From Aotearoamyces nothofagi (Eukaryota; Ascomycota; Leotiomycetes; Leotiales; Tympanidaceae), in the NCBI GenBank assembly GCA_015345905.1, contig JADDTR010000028.1:62001-126000 (forward strand): a stretch of DNA of 64,000 nt. Reading direction: 5' to 3'. The stretch's first letter is position 1. The number at the start of each line of letters is the position of its first letter. The notes beneath the pieces are model-generated. The model had not been told where the DNA came from. It ran no database searches and saw only the letters and a program-made list of their open reading frames with translations. The translations under genes and the position numbers were made by a program. This document shows, in pieces, positions 55,897-64,000 of this stretch.

Positions 55897-58881
55897 ATGG
55901 CAACTCATCATCCTTCACCTCCAGCAGGCTTGCAATTGCACCATGGGCCCCCTGGTGGACCTCCTCAGGGTATGGCTCAAGCTCAGCAGCCGCCATGGCC
56001 ACCGGGACCTCCGTCTCAGCAAATAACTGCCATGAATGAGGCTGTTTGGATGCAGATTGGTAAGGCAAACAACACAATCACCCATTTGAACCGTGCTAAT
56101 CCATCTCATTCGTAGGAAGCTTCCAAGAATTGATCAATAGCCATGACGAGGCCATAAACTCTTATGAGCACGCTCTTCGTGCAAACCCTAGATCTATTCC
56201 CGCGATGAATGCTATCTCCTCCATACTTCGTTCGCAAGAGCAGTTTCATAAGGCGGTCGATTATTTACAAAGCATACTGAAGCTTGATGGCAATAATGGA
56301 GAGGTTTGGGGAAGTTTGGGTAAGCCTTTGCCTTTATGCCTTCATACCACACTGTTTAGCTAACTTGACATAGGCCACTGCTACTTGATGATGGATGATC
56401 TTCAACAAGCGTACTCAGCTTACCAGCAAGCTCTTTATCATCTTAGAGACCCAAAGGTTAGTGGATTAGCCAGTGTTGATGTGAACTTGCTGACCAAGCA
56501 TCTAGGAACCCAAACTTTGGTATGGTATTGGTATACTTTATGATCGATATGGATCTTACGAGCATGCGGAAGAAGCATTCTCTCAGGTCATGCGAATGCA
56601 GCCAGATTTTGAAAAGTCGAACGAAATTTACTTCCGTTTGGGTATAATTTACAAGCAACAACAAAAATATCAGTCAAGTCTTGAAGTATGCCTTATAATC
56701 ATCGTTTCCTTCTCAGCTTCAATCTAACCGTGTATAGTGCTTCCGATACATTGTTTCCTTCCCCCCAACGCCTCTGACAGAAGAAGATATCTGGTTCCAA
56801 ATTGGCCACGTTCACGAGCAGCAGAAAGATGTAAGCTAAATTTCCATTAATACTCTTGGTAAATCTAACAAATTTCAGTACGATAATGCAAAACTCGCAT
56901 ACAGGCGCGTGCTCGAGCGTGACCCTCACCATGCGAAAGTTCTTCAACAGCTAGGCTGGCTGCACCATCAACAGAGCAACAGCTTCAACAGCCAAGAGCA
57001 GGCAATCGAGTACCTTGAGAAATCTGTCAACTCAGGTAAGCCAGACCGTCTTTCTTTGCCACTTGCTAGTTTCAGATATTAACACGTGGTAGATCAATCT
57101 GATGCACAGAGTTGGTATCTCCTGGGACGCTGTTACATGTCACAGCAGAAGTACCCCAAGGCGTACGAGGCCTATCAACAAGCAGTATATCGCGACGGTC
57201 GGAACCCGACATTCTGGTGCTCGATTGGCGTTTTGTACTACCAGATTAACCAGTACCGAGATGCACTTGATGCGTATTCCCGGGCCATACGTCTGAACCC
57301 GTACATTTCCGAGGTCTGGTACGACCTTGGCACTTTGGTTAGTTTGTTTTTCCCCAGTCACAAAGAAAGTTTTGTTTGAGTAATAGCTGACAATTGGTAC
57401 AGTACGAATCTTGTAACAATCAGATCAACGACGCCTTGGATGCCTATCAACGGGCAGCGGAACTTGACCCTTCCAATGTCCATATCAAGGCAAGACTTCA
57501 ACTGTTGCGCAATGGCCAGACGAATGGGATGCCAGTACAGAGCAGTGCACCTCTACCACAAGATGTTCATCCCAATGCATACCAGGCCACCGGGGCTGTT
57601 GGTCCTCCAGGACCTCAATGGGGCAACTCGGCACCTCAACCAGGGCCTCCAGGACCTCCGGCAGGCCCTGGAGCGAATGGCTGGGGGGGCAATAGACTGG
57701 CCGAAATCAATCCTCCCCCACAGCCACCAAACCCTTTCGATCAACGAGATGTGAACCGTGGTCCGCCAGCGGCTGCCAGGCAGCCAAGTCCGAGACAGGA
57801 ACAGCAGATGAGACCATACCAGGACCCATCTCGTCCGGGTCCGGGTCTGGCTCACAGAGGCCCATCTCCTCCACGTGATCATCACCCGCTTGCAGGTCCT
57901 TACTCAGGACAAGCCTTACCGCCAGCGCCTCCGCAAGGCCCCCCACCCCCACCACAGCGTGTTGCGAACCCAAACTATCCTGGTCCCGCCGCTAACACAC
58001 TTCCACCTGCACCCAACGGTATCAATGGTTCCGCTCAAGGACCAATGCCGCCATATGGACGCGGCAACAGCCCTCGACCAGAAGTGCGACCTATCCTTGA
58101 CAACAGAATTCCATCGCCAACATCTGGTTACCCACACCAGGGATACCCGCATCACCCAGACAGCTCCAATCCTGGAGGGATTGCAAATGGTGCCCCACCT
58201 CCAGCCGCAGCTTTAGCTGCTGCTGAAGCTGCCGCGATTGAACGAGCTCATGAGCGGCCTGATTCTGTAGGCCCAAAACGCATGCGCGAATGGGAAGAAG
58301 AATCGTCTCCGGTTAAGAAGCCTGCTTCAGATGAGAACCGCGCTAGAATGGATGACCTGCATCATCGTCGACCATCGACTCCATCTGGGGAAATATTTCG
58401 TCGTAGCTCCTCAGAAGCTCGGAGAGCGGAGGATCAACGACGTGCAAACGAAAATTATCACCCATCAGAAGCAGCGCACCACCCACAAACTCATACTCTT
58501 CCACCTCAGCTACCTCCTATGCAGTCAGCAGCTGGACCAGTCCATGAAACTCTGCCACCACCGGCTCCAAAAGATTATCCGATGGAGGATAGGGACCGCG
58601 TGGAAAAGAGAACCCTAGAACAACAAGTTCCGCCCCCACCTCCGCCAGCTCCCGTAGGAGAGCCTGAACGAGCCGCTCGAAAAATGGATGTCGATGAAGA
58701 TTACGATGATGAGGGTGACGAGGAGAAAAAGGCAGCAATAGTATCAGCGGCAGTATCAGGACCTACTTCCGCAACTGGAGATGGAAAAGGTACCCCTCCT
58801 GCTACAGCACTGAATGGTCATGGCGCAAATGGATTTGGATTGCCAAATGGGCAGGTTGCGAAGGTGGAAGCTCCAGCATAA
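55897..58881 (+). CDS. ssn6: General transcriptional corepressor Ssn6/Cyc8 (RcoA partner), TPR protein
   Basis: Nine exons: 55897-56059, 56116-56319, 56374-56456, 56506-56685, 56738-56830, 56879-57035, 57093-57337 and 57403-58881 all join in frame (eight listed borders, the last exon being largest), giving 867 aa. A Pro/Gln-rich N-terminus precedes about ten TPR motifs from NEAVWMQIGSFQELINSHDE to INDALDAYQRAAELDPSNVH, including WYGIGILYDRYGSYEHAEEA and WYLLGRCYMSQQKYPKAYEA. The C-terminal ~450 residues are disordered, Pro-rich, with a possible NLS (KRMREWEEESSPVKKP). Known: Ssn6 with Tup1 represses many gene sets through sequence-specific partners. It sits downstream of a 6.2-kb gene-empty region. 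Confidence 0.94.
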
Positions 58882-59441
58882 ACTTTGTAACGTTTGTTTT
58901 TAAATGTTAAGGTCCTGTTCGAAAGACAGGTTTGTTAAAAAGGTCTTTTATGTGATTTAGTGACTTGATGCTCCAATATAAATACCATGTTATCATATGT
59001 CTAATAGACAATGACGAGTATTTGGTGGCATAATTTTGATGATTATTTGCTGTTCTCTTGAGTAAGGGCTATATTGTCGATTTACTTGTGCACCTGTGTT
59101 GTCGGCTATTGATTAGTAGGAGGTCTTTCGTTGGTGAGAGGCGACGCTGTGTTTAGAGGAGGTGCGAGAAATGTAATTAGAGCTGGCGCCAGTTATTGAC
59201 ATGTGTATCCGTCAAACTCATGAGTTCGAGACTTTACAGATAATGCGCTTTCTGTGCTGGCATGCATTGGAGATTTCTCTCGTCCGCCAAAACACGTGAC
59301 CAATCGGCCTGTTACGGACTAGTGTTCGCCGTTAGCTCGTAATTATTTTCGCTAGTCAGTTTAGCCCTCCCACACAAGTCAAATTTCCAATTGCACACGA
59401 ATTTCTTCTTCACGACAACCACGAAAGAGACATCGCCAACC
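58882..59441. other. Intergenic region, ssn6 3' end and RPL3 promoter
   Basis: 560 bp. CT-rich and AC-rich leader just before the RPL3 start (TTCTTCTTCACGACAACCAC), as usual for highly expressed fungal genes. A CACGTG occurs at 59293-59298. No gene is seen. Confidence 0.5.
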
Positions 59442-60816
59442 ATGTCTCACAGAAAGTTCGAAGCTCCCCGCCACGGTTCGCTGGCTTTCCTGCCCAGGAA
59501 GCGTGCCGCTCGCCATCGCGGAAAGGTCAAGTCGTGAGTTTTATCCTTCTGCTGGCCTTAATTGTTCGATTGGAGGTTGAAGAAAGTCGAAACAAGTTCA
59601 CAGCTGACTTTTTGCGCACGCATAGCTTCCCTAAGGATGACCCAAAGAAGCCAGTCCATTTGACTGCTACTATGGGTTACAAGGCTGGTATGACTACCAT
59701 CGTCCGGGACCTTGACCGTCCTGGCGCGAAGTCACACAAGAAGGAGGTCGTTGAGGCAGTTACTGTCATTGAGACACCACCAGTACGAGCAATGCAGCCC
59801 GCTTGGCTATGTGCCTATGGCTAACATCTTTATAGATGATCGTTGTTGGTCTTGTTGGCTACATTGAGACCCCCCGCGGTCTGCGATCCCTCACCACAGT
59901 CTGGGCCGAGCATTTGAGCGACGAGGTAAAGCGCCGATTCTACAAGAACTGGTACAAGAGCAAGAAGAAGGCTTTCACCAAGTATGCGAAGAAGCACTCA
60001 GAGAACTCTGGCTCATCAATCACCCGTGAACTCGAACGCATAAAGAAGTACTGCACAGTCGTCCGTGTCCTCGCCCACACCCAAGTCCGCAAGACGCCTC
60101 TCAAGCAAAAGAAGGCTCACTTGATGGAAGTCCAGGTCAACGGTGGTAGCATTGCCGACAAGGTTGATTTTGCCAGCGGTCTTTTCGAGAAGCCAGTCGA
60201 AATCAGCTCTATCTTCGAGCAGGATGAGATGATTGATGTCATTGCCGTCACCAAGGGTCACGGTTTCTCCGGTGTCACCAGCAGATGGGGAACCAAGAAG
60301 CTTCCGAGAAAGACGCACAAGGGTCTCCGAAAGGTCGCCTGTATCGGTGCATGGCATCCTTCCCACGTCCAATGGACTGTTGCCCGTGCTGGTCAAGATG
60401 GTTACCATCATCGTACCTCCACCAACCACAAGGTTTACCGTATTGGTTCAGGTGTTGATGAGGCTAACGCATCCACTGAGTTTGATGTTTCCAAGAAGCA
60501 AATCACCCCGTAAGTAACCAGTATATTTGTAACATCGTCTCAAAACTAACTCTAATATAGTATGGGTGGTTTCGTCCGATATGGTGAGGTCAAGAACGAC
60601 TTTGTCATTCTCAAGGGTTCCGTCCCAGGTGTTAAGAAGCGCGTCATGACTCTCAGAAAGTCCATGTTCGTGCACACTTCAAGAAAGGCCTTGGAGAAGG
60701 TTGAGCTCAAGTGGATCGATACATCGTCCAAGTTCGGTCACGGTGCATACCAAACACCGGCAGAGAAGCGTCAATTCTTGGGTACTCTCAAGAAGGATCT
60801 TGCTCCAGCAAACTAG
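59442..60816 (+). CDS. rpl3: Cytosolic 60S ribosomal protein uL3
   Basis: Exons 59442-59533, 59626-59782, 59836-60509 and 60561-60816 give 392 aa, close to the family length. The sequence is nearly invariant: [60 protein letters not shown] (W-finger region, contacting the peptidyl-transferase centre), [20 protein letters not shown] and [20 protein letters not shown]. The start sits just after a CAACC leader, and the first intron follows after 30 codons, typical of ribosomal protein genes. Lower GC variation and strong C-ending codons fit high expression. Confidence 0.98.
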
Positions 60817-61218
60817 TGTTATGGTATTGCATTTCTTTCGGCTTCGCGATTCGGGTGTCGAGGATTGGGGAATATTTGCATCATGGTGTGCATTATGATC
60901 GATATTCATGTCCAGTATAGCGACATATGCTATGAAAATATGCCACAGTAGAATTTTGAATTGATGCAAATGTGATCGTGTCTATGTGATCCCGCTATGC
61001 CAATGCTTACAGATGTCACATACATAGTTCTACTAGTAATACTTCGTCCGCAAAAGCAAATGCTTGACGAAGAGTGCATACATTGTAAGTATTTTAACCG
61101 TTCCCTCTGATCTCAATGTCGTCATATTCAATCAGCTCGCCTCTCGCAAACATCCCACTCGAATCCCTGTAGTAGCTCCACCTGTCCGTCAACCCGCCAG
61201 GTCATCTCTTCTCGTACT
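60817..61218. other. Intergenic, nothing recognised
   Basis: About 400 bp holding the RPL3 3' region and the promoter of the next gene; no motif or gene recognised. Confidence 0.5.
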
Positions 61219-62175
61219 ATGGGCATTATAATCTCTCTTCTTGCCTTTCCTACGATAAAATTCCGTGAATATAGAAAAAAGCGCAAAGCCGAAAGAAACA
61301 AGACTACCTACCCTCCTACCCAACTATCGGCATCAACGCCGCCACCGCAACCATTAAGAGACACGCAAGCTCCAAGTTCTGGAGCAGAAGCAGCAGTGCT
61401 ATCGCACAATCGAGAAACAGCTGTAGCTATCTCAGGCGTGGAAAATATAGTTGGGTTAGAGGCGCCGACTCCCATAGCTGCGTAAGCCAATTTACATACA
61501 TCAATTCTCAGCTACACAGATTCAGCGTCCTAAGTTTTTTAAAAAGCACAAACCCACCTTCTAGCGGCGCACCAACTGTACCTGCAACTCAGAAGCAAGG
61601 AGGCAAGATGGCAACAGACGAAGACTATCTGGCGTTTCTGGACAAGGCGAATCAGGACCCGAGTGTAGGTGTCAAGAGCAAGAGCACAGGCAGCGGAAAG
61701 GTGCAGCTCAAGAGTGTAGATTCGGGCACCAAGGTGCCGGAGGAGATAAAGACGAAGACTGAGAACGAAGAGTGGATTTATGTCAGCGACGCTGATGAGC
61801 CCTTTGTGGCTGTCAGCTTGAAACTTCCAGGAGGCAAGCTTCCTGATGAAAGTGCGTTCTCTCCACCTCTCCCTCGCTGCACCTCTCTGCCCAGTTCAAG
61901 CTAATCTCTGTTTTCCTGACATAGTAACATTCGCAAAACTCACCCACCATCCCGATCCATCATCGGCGGAGATCACGATCCACGATGTCACTGAGTGGGA
62001 CCCGAGAGGCCAATATAGAGAGGTGGTAGAGGCTACGAGGAAGGCGGTTAAGGGTGGGGATGTCAGGGTATATAGGATAGAACTGGGAGGACCGAGAGTG
62101 GAATATTGGATTGTGGGCGTGGATAAAGATACTGGTAGGCTGGTTGGTGCTAAGGCACTGTCAATTGAGAGCTGA
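61219..62175 (+). CDS. Unknown conserved-looking fungal protein with DEDYLAFLDKAN motif
   Basis: Exons 61219-61481, 61565-61851 and 61925-62175 join in frame, giving 266 aa. The N-terminus is MGIIISLLAFPTIKFREYRK: a short hydrophobic start followed by a very basic stretch (KKRKAERNKT), which could anchor or target it. The middle is Pro/Ser rich. Then comes MATDEDYLAFLDKANQDPSV, and a compact C-terminal domain (EEWIYVSDADEPFVAVSLKL, DPSSAEITIHDVTEWDPRG, VEYWIVGVDKDTGRLVGAKA). I do not recognise a function. Alternative: translation could begin at MATDEDYL (61608), with exon 1 a separate short gene or leader. Confidence 0.72.
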
Positions 62176-62721
62176 AGGGTGTTTTGACTTCAATAATAAT
62201 AGTCATACGGAAGGATTGGGCGTTTTGTGGGATTTGAAACCGTTATTATGATGAGCTTTATGGAATGGGTCTATGTGGCATGCTCCACATGCGAATCAAT
62301 CATGACGATAATTCTAGTAATTCTTTCAAGGTCTTCATTAGGCTTGATGTGAATGCCCTAGGTGTTGTAGCTACTACCTAACTTTAAGAACTGGGCTACT
62401 GGCACACGACCCTAGATTGGCTGTAATTGATACCCATTCAAATACCTTGCAAACTCATGGTTGGCAATTTCTTCAATTCCGATTTTGTACTTCTGCAAAA
62501 AGCAACTATCCCACGCGCCGTTCAATAACAGTTACACTGAGAGCCAAAGTAAAAACACTGCCAGAGCCAGAGCCAGAGCCAGAGCAAACGGCCATCGTGA
62601 ACCCGCAAACGCCAGCCGTCAGTCATTACCTCCCTGTCCCGCAGCTGTTAAATCCTTCGATAATGGGAGCTACTCCTCAATATCTGCCTATGTAGCATTC
62701 GCACAACATGCTCGCCCTCGC
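62176..62721. other. Convergent intergenic region
   Basis: About 550 bp between the 266-aa gene and igo1, tail to tail. A CCAGAG hexamer repeat lies at 62561-62583. No gene is supported. Confidence 0.5.
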
Positions 62722-63283
62722 CTATCTCCGAATGGGGATTCCCTCCTGCACCAGTGGTGGCGTCACACTCTCCTCGATCCTCAGGCCCTTCTTCTCCTTG
62801 TCTTCCTGCTCGTCTACACTGGTCTCCCTGTTGAGAAAGCTGCTCTCCTTCACCGGACTGCCACTCTGCGCGCCACCTGCACCCCCCAGCTGAATATTGC
62901 CGTTGCCTGCGCCTCCATTCGGGCCGCCGACGCCGGGGGACGAGAGATGGGGGATGTTCTCTGGCAGTGGGTGCTGGGATCCAACACTGCCGGTATCGAC
63001 GCTGCTGGCCTTGCCGGCTTTGGACAGTGCGTAGTCTCCGGAGTCGAAGTATTTGCGCTCTTTCAGGTGTTTGGCCAGATGGTCAGATTTCGAGGGGACC
63101 TTGCCGTAGAGCCTGAAGAGACGCTGCTCGTCTGCTGACAAGGACTTTGAGATCTGTCAGCGAGGCATCGTAAACAGAAGCAGGTAAGGGGTATTTGTTG
63201 CTATATCAGAGCTGGATATAGGGCCAGGAATGCGGGCAGAAACTTACAGCGATGTCGACTTTGTTCTTCTGGTGAGGATTCAT
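62722..63283 (-). CDS. igo1: Endosulfine family protein Igo1 (ENSA/ARPP-19), PP2A-B55 inhibitor
   Basis: Exons 63283-63248 and 63144-62722 give 152 aa. The start MNPHQKNKVDIA is joined to SLSADEQRLFRLYGKVPSKS, then HLAKHLKERKYFDSGDYALS. The FDSGDY core (45-50) contains Ser47, the site phosphorylated by the Rim15/Greatwall kinase in this family, which turns the protein into an inhibitor of PP2A-B55 at quiescence and mitotic entry. The C-terminal ~90 residues are Gly/Ser-rich disorder (GGPNGGAGNGNIQLGGAGGA) ending in a charged segment. The first intron is 103 bp and uses an AAG acceptor. Confidence 0.94.
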
Positions 63284-64000
63284 GACGACGGTCGCAATGG
63301 CTTGGGGTCTGTGAGATGGAGAGGATGTGTGAGGTCTTGCAAGGCGATCGAGTTTTGAGTCTGGCCTGTAGAATGCTGGTGGTGACGGAATGTGCTTGGT
63401 GGTTTCGTCTCGCGGAACCCTCTCGACGTTAAAGCGAGAGACCCTTGTTGTCGCTATGGTAGCGGGGATGTGATCAGCGTCTCGATAAGCTGTGTCGTGA
63501 TAACCGATTGGCGTTCCTGAGATCTCACTGCGGTGGAATAGCTGTTCTGCGCCGTCTGATGGAAACAGAGTGAGATTGACGACACGCAACTGTTTCTGGG
63601 CTCAAATGAAGATTTGGAATGGGACGAGCCTCTGGAGGAGACGGCGGAGTTCGGTATGGGGAGCAGGCGTCGTGGGAGTTGCAGCTGCCGTTGGGCAAAG
63701 TAGCTGTCCTATCGCTGGGCACAATCTTGGATACGCTTAAGCGGGGCTGTCAAAAAGTTCTCCGTGCCTTTCATCGAGATTGAGCAAATTATTACACGCA
63801 GACCCTGTCAGAGGCCATCCCTTCATCTTTCCCTTCCCGCCAATTAGCCAATTATTGCCTGCTGGCGACGCACTCTGGGCACCTCCCGACTATTCCAAGC
63901 TTCGACGGCGTTGTTCTAAAGATTGATGACGCTATATTAAGCATATAGCTTCACCTACAGCCGTCGGCGGCACGCACAGCAGTATCACGGGCCACCTGTG
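63284..64000. other. Upstream region of igo1 to window end
   Basis: About 700 bp: igo1 leader and promoter, then sequence with no recognised gene. Short minus-strand open frames at 63525-63722 and 63206-63589 look like chance. Confidence 0.5.

Noticed and set aside
62461-63138. 225-codon plus-strand frame over igo1
   Set aside because: Antisense to the recognised endosulfine gene, without family resemblance of its own.
1-64000. tRNA genes, rRNA, CRISPR arrays, LTR or DNA transposons, secondary-metabolite cluster
   Set aside because: No T-loop and acceptor-stem pairing, no terminal repeats with transposase or polymerase motifs, and no synthase genes were seen by eye; a tRNAscan-SE and RepeatMasker run would be decisive.

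Overview
The window is nuclear DNA of a filamentous ascomycete (Pezizomycotina). The evidence is short GT-AG introns (about 45-110 bp), a DASH-complex subunit (dad2), a PHO81/NUC-2 type SPX-ankyrin protein, a fungal ADAM protease, a GH51 arabinofuranosidase, and a DHX35 helicase that budding yeast lacks. The class could not be settled by reading alone. No tRNA, rRNA, CRISPR array, complete transposon or virus-like element was recognised. Layout: 0-7.2 kb holds the end of a CCDC25/Jlp2 homolog, mitochondrial uL3m, COA1, a four-helix membrane protein and PHO81. 8.5-16.3 kb holds two Ser/Thr-rich single-pass membrane proteins. 19.1-25.0 kb holds a CUE5-like ubiquitin adaptor, DHX35 and a membrane-anchored type-B carboxylesterase. 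25.9-31.8 kb holds a mitosis-flavoured group: a protein with TPX2-like repeats, DAD2 and shugoshin. 32.9-45.4 kb holds an ADAM metalloprotease, a small acidic protein, a GH51 arabinofuranosidase diverging from an MFS sugar porter, and a LisH-WD40 (TBL1/Sif2-like) protein. 48.5-63.3 kb holds a TMEM115 homolog, the SSN6/Cyc8 corepressor, cytosolic RPL3, a small unknown protein and the endosulfine IGO1. Exon borders were chosen by hand, by matching frame and family sequence across GT-AG junctions. The genes are broken up by gene-empty islands at 9.9-13.8, 16.3-19.1, 39.3-40.8, 45.4-48.5 and 49.7-55.9 kb. These share one texture: many short tandem arrays, often with an 8-bp unit; G/C homopolymers; and recurring palindromic GTACTGTAC / CTGTA motifs that are rare in the gene blocks. 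Functional themes are inferred from families: phosphate and nutrient signalling (PHO81, IGO1), chromosome segregation (DAD2, SGO1, possibly the TPX2-like protein), corepressors (SSN6, TBL1-like) and pentose use (GH51 plus porter). Except for GH51 with the porter and the 25.9-31.8 kb mitotic group, nothing shows that neighbours work together.
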